NCBI RefSeq assembly: GCF_042100115.1
Contig: NC_091272.1
Coordinates: 6,262,001-6,326,000, forward strand
Direction of reading: 5' to 3'
Origin: Alternaria dauci
Taxonomy: Eukaryota; Ascomycota; Dothideomycetes; Pleosporales; Pleosporaceae
Length of the DNA: 64,000 nt
The position numbers and the translations under genes were made by a program. Positions 32,291-43,300 of the stretch are shown here, piece after piece; positions within the stretch are counted from its first letter, which is position 1; each line of letters starts with the position of its first letter. The notes under the pieces are model-generated. The model searched no databases. It was given only the letters and a program-made list of their open reading frames with translations, and was not told the origin of the DNA.

Positions 32291-34013
32291 ATGGTCCGAA
32301 ATGGCAGTCCGTCGCCGGCGGACAACTTTCCGCTAGGCCATTCGGCGACGTCCCCCCAACCCCAACCCTCGAAGCGCGACAAAAGGCGCAACATGCTCGT
32401 CGAGAAGCTTGCCGAGATGATAGCCACCTTCTCCGACAACAGGGACAGCCATTACAGGGCCCAGCTTGCCGCACTGCAAGCCGACATCAACCTCATTATG
32501 AAGGCGGATCCCTATGCGAACCAGCCGCTCGAAGACAGAGGCGAAGAGGCCTCGGATCTCGTCGCGCAAATCATGGGGAATAACGTACCGACCGCGCCAA
32601 GCGCCGGCACCGACTACATTGCGCAGTGCGGAAAACACTATTCGCGATTCGTAGATGCCGTCAACGATGCGATGGAAGAGCGCGACTACAACTTGACGAT
32701 GCTCTGGGTGAGTCCCACGGCTTCTGCTGTACGGAGATGAGACGCTAACCGCCTGTGCTCGTTAGAACAAGCACGAGAACACGAAGAACGAGATCGAAAA
32801 CTCGCACTACTACAAAGTCCAAATCGCCGAAGAAGAGCACAAGCTGCTCGCTGCCACTATCCGCGAACGACTCGTCGCAAGCATACAACAACGGACAAAC
32901 AGACTGAAGCGGGAGAAGGAGCAATTGGACCTATCCGACAGCAATGCGATGCTCCTCCACCCCAACCAGTTCAGCATAGGGCACCCTGCAAGCCCTGGTG
33001 GTCCACAAGCGCCCCGGAAGACCAGGAGAACTGGACATAAATTTGGCGACGCGGAGGAGTTACCTGGCGCTAACGAGCTCAAACGAAAGCGCAAGCTGTA
33101 CGACGACCAGGACAACGACTCGCCAGGTCCTTCTGGTCGCCCTACCGAGATGGGCATCGGCTCACCCTTCCGCGAAGCCAAAGCGCGCACCGTAAATGCC
33201 CAGTTCGAGTCGGCTGCCTACTCTCTCGAGCGTTTGTTTAGTGAGAAGGAGCTCAATATGGCTATGAACCAAGCCACCATGGCCGCCTCCCACTTCTTCG
33301 CCAAGATGAAGAACGTGGAGGCCGCACCGCAGGAAGCCACAACAAACGGCAATACCAACGGCGCAAACGGTGATCACGCTTCCGAAACCGGCGACGCCAT
33401 GGACCAGGATCAGGATTCCGACGATGTACCAGGCGCGACGGATATGATGCGCCAACACTCGTCGAATCCTCATGCTACCCGCGGTGCCACGCGCTCGGCA
33501 CTGAACCCTACGGCAGCCATAGTCAGCGGACAGATACCCCCATTCATCTATAACCCGCCATTCGTTCTGGATGCCAAGATCTTCCAGAAGATCAACGCCT
33601 CAGCACCGCCACCACCTCCTCTTAACGCACACGACATTGAGCAAGATCTGAAGCTGATGCTTAGGGAAGCACCGCCAGACGACGACATCAACGAGAAGCT
33701 CCTGCAAGCCGCATGCAATCCTGTCAAAGCGCGCGACTACCAAGTCCAACCACCCAACTTCTCGGAACCAGTCCATGAGATGACGAGCGCTCTCAGGAGT
33801 ACAGCGCCGCATCTAGAGGTTGGTGCAAGTCTAGGTGGTGTTCCGATGAGCGCGCAGAGCAGCATGGCCGGGTGGTCAGACGCTGGTGGAAACACGCCAT
33901 TGGGACGCTACGGCGACAGAGACTCGCTGGCTGCCGGTGGCCACGGTGGTGGTGTTGCGATGACACGGACAGCCAGTGGTAGCGGACGGGGACGCGGCAG
34001 AGGACGTGCTTAG
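32291..34013 (+). CDS. Sds3-like subunit of a histone deacetylase (Rpd3L/Clr6-type) complex
   Basis: Two exons: 32291-32707 and 32766-34013 (donor GTGAGT, branch CGCTAACCG), giving 554 aa. The N-terminal 35 residues are basic and disordered. Residues about 35-215 are a long helical region: RRNMLVEKLAEMIATFSDNR, HYRAQLAALQADINLIMKAD, then DYIAQCGKHYSRFVDAVNDA and, across the junction, MLWNKHENTKNEIENSHYYKV, EEEHKLLAATIRERLVASI and RLKREKEQLDLSDSNAMLLHPNQFSI. This order is that of fungal Sds3/Dep1-related proteins, which hold the Sin3-Rpd3 deacetylase complex together through coiled coils. The remainder is disordered, with an acidic DQDQDSDD patch, a helical AQFESAAYSLERLFSEKELNMAM segment and an arginine-glycine end (GSGRGRGRGRA). 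Assignment to Sds3 rather than a relative is by recognition, not by search. Confidence 0.7.
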
Positions 34014-34690
34014 AAGGCCCTTCGTTAACTCTGACGTCCCTTTCGCTTTCACAATATGTCTCTTAGGTCTCGCGATGACGGTTTATATACCCATTATTGG
34101 CGTTTGGATGCGGTGCATGCCTGGCGTACTCATCTTATCGACTTTCGTTATCTCTTTCTGCTCACGTGGACATTCCAGGGGGGAGTTGTCTGTGTGCGAC
34201 GCTTCTTAGAAACATGCTAGGATTAGTTCAATCGGCTCTACTGTGTCTGTATTATAGCGTATTAGGGTACGGATATACCAACGTATCGAGCTTAACTATT
34301 GATAACGAAAACGTCTGTGTTTCATGAGTTTGTGCTTGACACCAAAACCCATCCTGAATCTATGTCGTGTCCAAACCTCTTTTTTCCTTGCGTTTTGAAC
34401 TCAACTCCGACTTGGACACTTACCGCAACTTTCTCTCTAGGACACTTATCTTCGCCACCAACATCGTCTGACCTCCAAAAAGCTGAAATGAGCACTAGCC
34501 AGACGAGGGAAAATCGAACGACCACCACTCTCGTAGTTGCCTGAGTAGGGTATCGTCATGCAAGGACATATCGAACACCCCCTGTAGTTGCCTGGGTAGG
34601 AGGTTCAATTTCTTCTTTGGCGTTCACCATTTGCATCCTCACCCTCATCACCACGCATGACACGTTGAGAGTCTACCTCTTTCGGCTTCC
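34014..34690. other. Intergenic region
   Basis: The 3' region of the Sds3-like gene. GTAGTTGCCTG(A/G)GTAGG occurs twice (34535-34550 and 34583-34598), a short direct repeat just left of the decayed GIY-YIG-like frame. No gene is seen. Confidence 0.45.
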
Positions 34691-35123
34691 ATGGATCTAC
34701 TGGGCCTCACACTCACCACGTTCATCCTGCGCTGCTGCTGGGAAGCAATTCACCATGGCGGCTGGGTCAACCCCCACTTCAGACTCACCTTTCCTGCCCG
34801 CGATGTTCTCGCCTCCATGTACTTCCTGGCCCGCATCCGCTATGCCCCTGGTCTTTGGGCTGCTCTCTGCTCACCATCTCCTCCTAGCCTTGCTTGGTTC
34901 AAGGCTCTGCCAGACGTGGTGCCTCGCGAAGTTTGGGGCGTGTATGTTGTCATCCTTGAGAAGGTTGGCTGCATCGCTCAGATCTACGTTGGCTCTGGCA
35001 CCGCCTTTAATGGAGGTGTCCTCTACCGAACCCGTTCCTACCGCAAGCGGAAACAAACTGCTACCCAAGAATGTTGAAAAGGCTCTCAAGGCTGGCTACC
35101 AGATCCCTCATACAAAGGAGTAG
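34691..35123 (+). pseudogene. Frameshifted GIY-YIG-like nuclease-domain reading frame
   Basis: ATG at 34691 opens a 128-codon frame with an N-terminal helical part (LLGLTLTTFILRCCWEAI) and then WGVYVVILEKVGCIAQIYVGSGTAFNGGV. The V-Y-V and Y-V-G elements separated by about 13 residues fit a GIY-YIG-type start, and the G-S-G-T after it is common in a fungal family I recall. The frame then degrades at about 35035-35055 and ends at 35077. Similarity appears to continue in the neighbouring frame as NKLLPKNVEKALKAGYQIPH before a stop at 35121-35123. One frameshift plus an early stop suggests a dead copy. Catalytic residues downstream (the Arg and Glu of the family) cannot be confirmed. Alternatives: a spliced gene using an intron across the shift, or chance similarity. 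Confidence 0.45.
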
Positions 35124-35611
35124 GGCAAGCTTGTAGTGGTGGCAACTACAAAGGGCTCGTTCCCTCGAGGAAGTTTGGAGATACTCTATCCAGAAGGTAT
35201 TCACTGGGTTCTGCGGTGCTCGTTTGGGGATGTAGGAGGTGATGTATACCTCCAGGGCACACCTTGGCAGAGAAGGCTGGAGACCAAAAAACTCTTGGTA
35301 TGCAACGTGGTGCTGTCAAACACGCCATGATACGTTGAGGAGGGCATACGCAATCATGGTCACGACAAAGGTGCTGTGACGACCCAAACATTGGGCTTCA
35401 TCCCCGATCGCGCTGGTTGAGAAAATCCTGGACATCTGGAAGCTACTTGAAACTACCCGTGGTTGCCATGGCGGCATGACATATGGGCCCGCTCATGGCG
35501 GGGCACTCGCCTATGTCACCGTTTTCAGACGATGGTGGGGTGAGGGCTCCGTCATAGGCTCCCGCGGCATTGCGGCGACCAGCGCCCTCTGCAGCAGCGA
35601 GAGAAGACGCA

Positions 35612-35621
35612 AGAAGATTCA
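35612..35621 (+). promoter_or_regulatory. Heat-shock element (distal)
   Basis: AGAAGATTCA fits nGAAnnTTCn, the inverted pair of pentamers bound by heat-shock factor, 376 bases before the hsp70 ATG. Binding is inferred. Confidence 0.45.
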
Positions 35622-35764
35622 AGCAAAAGGGCGTTGGTACCAACACGCGCGCGGTACAATCGGAGTATTGTGGACCCCATAATGACAAGAAACTAGGCAT
35701 TTGCCCCCGGAAAGCGAGCGAGGCAGCTGTTTCTAGTGGGTCGCAGAGCTTGCGCGAGCTTGCG

Positions 35765-35774
35765 GGAAGGTTCT
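35765..35774 (+). promoter_or_regulatory. Heat-shock element (proximal)
   Basis: GGAAGGTTCT fits nGAAnnTTCn, about 150 bases before the TATA-like box. A looser cluster, GAATTC then GAA at 35805-35817, lies between it and the gene. Confidence 0.55.
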
Positions 35775-35922
35775 GGTTGGTTGCTTGGCACGTCGAAGGC
35801 GCTGGAATTCTGTAGAAACACCACGCATCCAGCGATACAAAAACTTCGTCTGCCCGCGCCTTGGGACTGTTTCCTCTTCACTTCACATCACAAACAATAA
35901 CTCACCGCGAAAGCCTCACTTT

Positions 35923-35928
35923 TATAAG
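35923..35928 (+). promoter_or_regulatory. TATA box of hsp70
   Basis: TATAAG lies 74 bases before the ATG, leaving room for a leader of about 40 bases, as is usual for strongly expressed fungal genes. Confidence 0.6.
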
Positions 35929-35996
35929 TCGCCGACTTGTGAGCATTTTCTGAGCTTTTTGTACCTTTGATACCCCACCACACACACATCGACATC

Positions 35997-36548
35997 ATGG
36001 CACCCGCGATTGGTATCGATCTAGGAACTACCTACTCTTGCGTAGGTATCTTCCGTGATGACCGCATTGAGATTATCGCCAACGACCAGGGTAACCGGAC
36101 AACACCTTCGTAAGTCATCCAACTGCTCATATGTAACAAAGAACCATGTACTAACTTGCCCAGGTTCGTTGCCTTCACCGACACTGAGCGTCTCATTGGT
36201 GACTCCGCAAAGAACCAAGTCGCCATGAACCCCGTCAACACCGTCTTCGACGCAAAGCGCCTCATCGGTCGCAAGTTTGCCGACGCTGAGGTCCAGGCCG
36301 ACATGAAGCACTTCCCCTTCAAGGTCATCGACAAGGGCGGCAAGCCCGTCATCCAGGTCGAGTTCAAGGGCGAGGAGAAGACTTTCACACCCGAGGAGAT
36401 CTCATCCATGGTCCTGACCAAGATGAGGGAAACTGCCGAGTCCTACCTCGGTGGCACTGTTAACAACGCCGTCGTCACTGTTCCCGCATACTTCAACGAC
36501 TCGCAACGTCAGGCTACCAAGGATGCTGGTCTCATTGCCGGCCTCAAC

Positions 36549-36580
<32 letters not shown>

Positions 36581-36623
36581 TGCCATTGCCTACGGTCTGG
36601 ACAAGAAGACCGAGGGTGAGCGC

Positions 36624-36667
<44 letters not shown>

Positions 36668-38044
36668 CCTCTTGACTATTGAGGAGGGTATCTTCGAGGT
36701 CAAGTCCACTGCCGGAGACACCCACTTGGGTGGTGAGGACTTTGACAACCGTCTCGTCAACCACTTCACAAACGAATTCAAGAGGAAGCACAAGAAAGAG
36801 TAAGTCGCCCAAAACTAGGTTTGAAGCATACACTGACGTTAAAAAGTTTGACTTCCAACGCCCGCGCTCTACGTCGTCTCCGCACTGCCTGCGAGAGGGC
36901 CAAGCGCACCCTGTCCTCCTCCGCTCAGACCTCCATCGAGATCGACTCTCTGTACGAGGGTATCGACTTCTACACCAGCATCACCCGCGCTCGTTTCGAA
37001 GAGCTCTGCCAGGACCTCTTCCGCTCCACCATGGAGCCCGTCGAGCGTGTCCTCCGCGATGCTAAGATCGACAAGTCCTCCGTCCACGAGATCGTCTTGG
37101 TCGGTGGATCCACCCGTATCCCCAAGGTCCAGAAGATGGTCTCCGACTTCTTCAACGGCAAGGAGCCCAACAAGTCCATCAACCCCGACGAGGCTGTCGC
37201 CTACGGTGCTGCCGTCCAGGCTGCCATCCTGTCTGGTGACACATCTTCCAAGTCCACCTCCGAGATCCTGCTTCTCGACGTCGCGCCGCTTTCCATCGGT
37301 ATCGAGACCGCTGGTGGTGTCATGACTGCTCTCATCAAGCGCAACACCACCATCCCCACTAAGAAGTCAGAGGTCTTCTCCACCTTCAGCGACAACCAGC
37401 CCGGTGTGCTCATCCAGGTCTACGAGGGTGAGCGTGCCCGTACTAAGGACAACAACCTGCTCGGAAAGTTCGAGCTTACCGGTATCCCACCTGCTCCTCG
37501 TGGTGTTCCTCAGATCGAGGTCACCTTCGATGTTGACGCCAACGGTATCATCAACGTCTCCGCCCTTGAGAAGGGTACCGGAAAGACCAACAAGATTGTC
37601 ATCACCAACGACAAGGGCCGTCTGTCCAAGGAGGAGATTGAGCGCATGTTGGCTGAGGCCGAGAAGTACAAGGCTGAGGATGAGGCAGAGGCTGCCCGTA
37701 TCTCTGCTAAGAACGCCCTCGAGTCCTACGCCTACTCGCTCCGCAACACCCTCTCCGACTCCAAGGTCGATGAGAAGCTTGATGCCGGCGACAAGCAGAA
37801 GCTCACTGCCGAGATCGACAAGACCGTCCAGTGGTTGGACGACAACCAGACCGCCACCAAGGATGAGTACGAGTCCCAGCAGAAGGAGCTTGAGGGTGTC
37901 GCCAACCCCATCATGATGAAGTTCTACGGAGCTGGCGGTGAGGGTGGCATGCCCGGCGGTATGCCCGGTGGTGGTATGCCCGGCGGCGGTGCCCCTGGTG
38001 GTGCCGGCGGCGATGATGGCCCTACCGTCGAGGAGGTCGACTAA
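35997..38044 (+). CDS. hsp70: Cytosolic heat-shock protein 70 (SSA type)
   Basis: Three exons: 35997-36109, 36164-36799 and 36847-38044, giving 648 aa. Introns are 54 and 47 nt; both donors are GTAAGT, and the second acceptor is the unusual AAAAAG. Hsp70 is an ATP-driven chaperone for folding, translocation and heat-shock recovery. The N-terminal ATPase signatures are [14 protein letters not shown] (residues 5-18), [14 protein letters not shown] and [13 protein letters not shown]; the intact linker and substrate-binding domain follow. The C-terminus has [11 protein letters not shown] repeats and ends in GPTVEEVD, the EEVD tail that binds TPR co-chaperones and marks cytosolic or nuclear members. 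Third-position C bias is strong compared with neighbours, as expected for high expression. Heat-shock elements lie upstream. Confidence 0.97.
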
Positions 38045-39079
38045 GCGGATCGCTTCACTGCAGTCTCTTCGTCTTCCTTTCCTTGTGCATCTTCAAGCAT
38101 AGACTTCTTTTCCATGGGTGGTAGTTCACGGAGTTTCACGGCCAACTAATTGAGCCAGTTTCATGGTTTCTTCTTATGCATCGGATGAATTACGATCAAC
38201 GATTGGGAGGAAAAGTTAGGTGGTGTCAGCATGTACTCTAATAGTGGGATAGTTCTATATCCTATGTAGAGAATTGAGAGAATACTTCAAATACTTGTCT
38301 TGACTTGCTTTGTGATGTTTGAAAGTGTCCAGTCTTCCAGAATATGCCTTGCATCGAAACTTAACTCTGAAGGTATACAGGGTGTCTTAGATTTAAAAGA
38401 GACGATGGAGAAGTTGGCGTATACCTTCAGAGTGAAGTTTAGCATATCTTGGAAGACGTGGACCCCTTCGCGATTGAGTGCTCACTCCAGATATGTCTTG
38501 ACTTGGAAGCTCACGCTAAAGGTATACAGGGCGTCTTAGGGTTGAGATAGGTGCTACAGAAGCCAGTGTATACCTTCAGGATGGAGTATACTGATGATTG
38601 TTTCCGCTGTCATAACTGTCACCAAAGATACCGTGCTCACACGTTGCAGCATACAACATGCATATTGCCATGTCGAGAGTCTAGGTCAAACTTGGTGTAC
38701 ACCTTTAGGGTACCTTATGGTGCGACATGTTCAAGGACTTGGATGTAGAGTAGCAACAATGTGTATAGATGCTTGATGCTATGCTATCTGAGGGTATCAT
38801 GACTAATGTACATGTCGCGACTTGCGCAACAACTCTAACCTACCATGAAGGTCTTCCCTACCTTCAGCGAATGCATCGAAGGCCCCGTAGACACTCACGG
38901 TATCTGAGTATCTCTGCAGCCTGACAAGACAACGTTCTTGATGTATGCCAAGCGCTCGCGTGCCAATGGTCTGCACGTGTCTGTTCAGAACCCATCTTTA
39001 AAGTCTGATTGACACATGTCATACTTCTGTCATTCATCCGCTCCCTTGGACCAATATCGTACACCTCCACTGTCCCTCC
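38045..39079. other. Region between convergent hsp70 and EMI1-like genes
   Basis: The hsp70 3' region followed by the inverted-repeat block at 38328-38587 and about 500 bases without recognisable content. No gene is seen. Confidence 0.5.
38328..38587. repeat. Imperfect inverted repeats around GGTATAC
   Basis: The left arm (38328-38379) ends in ACTCTGAAGGTATAC, and its reverse complement recurs with a few differences at 38419-38463 (GTATACCTTCAGAGT, then a GCATATCTTGGAAGAC segment matching the left-arm start). The arms are about 45-50 bases with a 39-base spacer. A second, more diverged pair follows (about 38504-38527 and 38568-38587), sharing GGTATACAGGG(T/C)GTCTTAG beside its left arm. A weaker trace, GTGTACACCTTTAGGG, lies near 38696. 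No coding capacity. Confidence 0.65.
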
Positions 39080-39676
39080 CTACTGCTCCAGCTCCTCTGC
39101 ACTCCTACTAAACGCCCCCTTGACCTCCTCACCGGGCCTCCTCTTCCTCCAAACATCCTCGCTATTCGGGCCACTCCGTACCCTCTCCTCCTTCTCTCGA
39201 TAGCGATCCTGGATCATCCTTTCCTTGACGTCCTGTCCGCTATAGCTGTTCTTGGTGCGCATGCAGAACCAGAAATCGTTCCAGTGGTCGGAGCAGGACC
39301 GTAGCTGTCCGTACCGGTATATGTCGTTGAAGTGGCCGCCCAGTGAGGAGCAGTAGAAGGCGCTGTCGAAGGCGGCGCGGCAGGACATGGAGCGTGGGAG
39401 GGATGGATCGAATTCTTCGGGGGCGTCGGGAGCGGATGTGTTTTGTGAGGTGGATGGCGACGATGTGCTGTTTGTGGAGAAGGAGGGCGGCGCGAGGTGT
39501 GGGTGGGCGGCGTAGAAGTCGGGGTCGTGGGGAGCGGAGGGAGGCTGATGCTCTATGGTCTGTGTCGGCGCATCGCTGGGTTTCTGCACGGGAGCTGTGG
39601 TGGTGGATATGGTCTGTGGTTGTGATTGTTGCTTTGTAGAGGCATCTGCGCCTGAGCTCGAAAAGGGCCAGACCAT
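39080..39676 (-). CDS. Twin-CX9C protein, Emi1/DUF3128 family
   Basis: A single exon. I start at the ATG at 39676 (MVWPFSSSGADAS), giving 198 aa, because MVWPF is the usual family start; the frame is open for 76 more codons upstream but that extension is unlike the family. Residues 1-95 are disordered and S/T/P/Q-rich. The conserved domain (about 96-165) has two CX9C pairs: Cys-99/Cys-109 (CRAAFDSAFYC) and Cys-128/Cys-138 (CSDHWNDFWFC), joined by SSLGGHFNDIYRYGQLRS. This helical hairpin is typical of DUF3128, to which yeast Emi1 belongs. Emi1 was linked to early meiotic gene induction; twin-CX9C proteins are often oxidised in the mitochondrial intermembrane space, though that location is not shown here. 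The C-terminus is charged (ERMIQDRYREKEERVRSG). It is divergent from VPS13. Confidence 0.85.
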   Translation of the reverse strand: MVWPFSSSGADASTKQQSQPQTISTTTAPVQKPSDAPTQTIEHQPPSAPHDPDFYAAHPHLAPPSFSTNSTSSPSTSQNTSAPDAPEEFDPSLPRSMSCRAAFDSAFYCSSLGGHFNDIYRYGQLRSCSDHWNDFWFCMRTKNSYSGQDVKERMIQDRYREKEERVRSGPNSEDVWRKRRPGEEVKGAFSRSAEELEQ

Positions 39677-40387
39677 TGTGAGATGTGTAAAGGGCTCGGG
39701 GCGTGGTATAAAGGACGCGCTGCTCGGGAGCTCCGCTGTGGTGACTGAGGCTGGAGTATAGCTTAAATTATGGGAAGCCGAATTCGCGACAAAGTTCTGG
39801 CCAATGTGCTGCGGGCAGCCACTGAAGAATGGGCCAAGGCTGGTATGCTGGTATGCAGGCCTGGATGGATCCGCGGGGGCTTGGAGACGTGGGCAGAAAT
39901 TCAAGAAATGCGCACTGGAGAAGACACTTCCGGCGAATCACACATGAGACGGCCCGCACACGTGAGCGGGAAGACTACCTATCCGCTACGTCATGCATCG
40001 CACTTGCAGCTGCCTTGGAGATCACTTACCCTCCGCCTGTACGCGTCCTGTGCGTCGGTTAATCCCTGGTGTGTCGCTGTACAGTCTGCCGTCTTTGCGT
40101 TTGTATTCTATTCTCCACACTCCCTGCGGCCTGTTTGCATCGCCGCCTCGGTAATATTCGACACAGCACAACACCTACAACTGTGCCTTGGCCGCCCCAC
40201 CTTGTGTTTACCTACCACTACCACCCCCAATCGTGGCAGCTACCCGTTGACGGCCGTTCCCTATGACTCCACGCAGTTCTACGACATAACGATCCCCCTC
40301 CGACTCCGACATACCCTATACCCCACCCCCCTACCTACCTACCTACCCTTCGACGCCCGGCCTGGCTAACCGTCACCCACCGCCACC
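39677..40387. promoter_or_regulatory. Divergent promoter region of the Emi1-like and VPS13 genes
   Basis: 711 bases separate the two ATGs. The VPS13-proximal 200 bases are strongly C-rich with CCACC and CTAC repeats and no TATA box, resembling a housekeeping promoter. The VPS13 start context is CCACCATGC, good for initiation. No transcription-factor site is claimed. Confidence 0.45.
40331..40346 (+). repeat. (CTAC)4 microsatellite
   Basis: Four perfect CTAC units inside a C-rich tract, 41 bases before the VPS13 ATG, so probably within its leader. Confidence 0.9.
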
Positions 40388-43300
40388 ATGCTCGAGGGAC
40401 TAGTGTCAACACTGCTCAATCGGTTCTTGGGCATGTATGTCCAGAACTTCGATCCAAAGCAATTAAACGTCGGCATCTGGTCTGGCGACGTCAAGCTGCG
40501 AGATCTCGAACTCCGTCGCGAAGCCCTCGACCAGCTACGCCTACCACTGAACGTCGTCGAAGGACATCTTGGCTCGCTCACACTATCCATACCCTGGTCG
40601 AATCTACGAGGGAAGCCGCTCAAGGTCAACATTGAAGATGTTTTCCTGCTCGCGGCGCCCAAGGAAGATGCAGACTACGACGCCGAAGAGGAGGAGAAGC
40701 GTGCACATGCCGTCAAGATGGAGAAGCTCGACAGTGCGGAGCTGCTGAAGGAGCGCAATACTGAAGGCATGAGCGCAGAAGAGCAGCAGAAAAACCAGAG
40801 CTTCACGGCGAGCTTGATTACGGCAATCGTCGACAATGTTCAGGTCACTGTCAAGAACATCCACATCCGATACGAAGACTCCATCGCCGACCCCGGACAC
40901 CCTTTCGCCCTTGGTGTCACCCTCGCAGACTTCAGCGCTATCAGCACTGACGAGAACTGGAAGCCCACCTTCATCCAAGGCACATCGGCCTCGACACACA
41001 AGCTGGCCACGCTGGGCTCGTTGGCGGTATACTGGGACACAGACGCCGAGCTGATTGGCACCGGCAAGGGCAGCCAGAGCAGAGATGAGCAGCAAATCGA
41101 TCGAGCAGACTTCATCGAACGCGCCAAGGGCATGATTGCCAGAGGCGAGAACCCAGATCTGGGCGATCACCAGTTTATCCTCAAGCCCATCAGTGGTCGC
41201 GCTGGCCTAGAGATGGACAAGACCGGCAAAACGGATGTGGCTAAGATGAAGGCTCGACTGTTGTTCGACGAGCTTGGTTTCATCATTGACGAGGACCAGT
41301 ACCGCGATGCGCTCATGCTGGTCGATCTATTCCACTACTTCATCCGCCATCAAGAGTACAAGAAGCTGCAGCCAAAGTCATCCCCCAAAGAGGATCCTGC
41401 TGGCTGGCTTCGGTTTGCCGGTAAGGCTGTACTTGACAAGATCCATGAGAGGAACCGTCAATGGAGCTGGGATTACTTCAAAGAGCGCCGTGACGACCGT
41501 ATACGATACATTGAGCTTTTCAAGAAGAAGAAGCGCGAAGAAAAGCTCGATGCTACCGAAGCCGAAGATTTAGATAAGCTCGAACGGAAGCTAAAGTACG
41601 AGGACCTCCGGTTCTGGCGCTCTTTGGCACGGAATCAACTGCGCAAGGAGAGTGTTGCTATGCCGAAACCGCCGCCCAAGCAAACATGGTCTTCTTGGGT
41701 ATGGGGCAGCAAAAAGGAAGAGCACCACGACGAGGTCACTGAGATGAGCGAACAACAAAGGAAGGAACTGTACGACGCCATCGACTGGGACGAGAAGAAG
41801 GCCATTACCGAGTCGGTAGATATGCCTCGCGAATACGTCAAGCTAGAGGTCAACATGAGCCTGCGAACCGGCAGCTTCACACTCAAGCGCGATCCCCACG
41901 GCAAGTCGAATGAGATCCTCCGGCTGCTCTTTGACTCCTTCAGTACTCAATTCTTGCAACGTACAGATTCCATGTTCGTCAAAGTCGCGCTTGAAGGTAT
42001 GCGCCTATACGACGGTACCACAGAGGGCAGTCTCTTCCCTCAAATCATCACTGTCAAGGATGCACCGCCTGTTCCAGACGACAAGCGCATTGAAGAGCTT
42101 AATGATGATGAGTCGCCCAAGGACGAAGATGATGAGGAGGATGGTGAGGAGAAAGAAGACCCATTCTTCTTCCTCACGTTCGAGAACAACCCACTCGATG
42201 GAGCAGCCGACACAAACCTGACCATGAAGCTGAAGGGCATGGAGTTCGTCTACAACCCCAGATTCGTAGTCGAGGTAGTGAAATTCTTCAAGCCCCCAGA
42301 GAGACACATGGAGTCTATTGGCGCGCTCATGGAGACCGCTGGAGCGACTGTTGAAGGCATTCGGCAACAAACACGCGCAGGTCTGGAGTTCGCCCTTACC
42401 GAACACAAGACCATCAACGCCCAACTCGATCTCCAAGCACCGCTCATCATCGTGCCAGATTCTGTCACAAAGAAGTCAAGCAACTGTCTCATTGTCGATG
42501 CTGGTCACGTGAGCGTAACGAGCGAACTGGTTGACAAGGACACTCTTCGTGATATTCAGGCAAAGCAAAAACAGCAGTACACCGACGAAGACTTCCGCAA
42601 ACTGGAGAAGCTCATGTACGACAAGTTCAATCTGAAGCTCCACTCGACACAGGTACTCATAGGACCATCTATCGAAGAGACCCGCGCACAGCTCGACGAA
42701 GATTCTAGCTTGAAGAATTACCACATCGTTGACCGGATCAACATGGACTTCAAGATTGAGATATGCATCGTCCCTAAGGCGTCAGACCTTACCAAGTTCC
42801 GTGTCTCTGGAAATCTGCCAGTGCTCCACGCCTTGGTATCGGATTCTAAATACAAGAACCTGATGAAGTTGATTGACGTGGCTATTCCAAAGTTCGACAA
42901 CGATGGACCTAGCAAACAAGTAGTCGACGGCGCAAAGGGCCCAGCGAATCTAAAGCCCCCAGGCGACGCCAAGGCTGATTCGGATCCTCTTGGGCGGCCG
43001 CGCTCAAAGTCGTTTGCGTTTTCTGCGCAAGAGCATGAGCTTGTCATGGAAGAAGAGGGTCACGACGGGGAGAAGGACGAGAAATTCTCGGACGCCCCAG
43101 AGATCCGGGACGACAAGAAAGAGGCACATTTGCACCAGCGCAACTTCGAATTCAAGTTTACGGTCGACAAACTTCAGGGTTCGCTATACAGGGCAGATCC
43201 AGAAGGCAGGAAATCTGACCAACTGTTGGTTGAGCTTATTGCCGAGAGCTTCGATCTCGACTTCTACCAGGAGGCTTACGAGATGGCTGCCGATGTGCGC

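Larger units (their letters stand above)
35124..35996. other. hsp70 upstream region
   Basis: Between the decayed GIY-YIG-like frame and hsp70. It contains heat-shock elements and a TATA-like box, listed separately. Other frames have no support. Confidence 0.55.

Noticed and set aside
39677..39904. 76-residue N-terminal extension of the Emi1-like protein
   Set aside because: The family starts at MVWPF-like sequence; the extension lies in the divergent promoter and is unlike the family.
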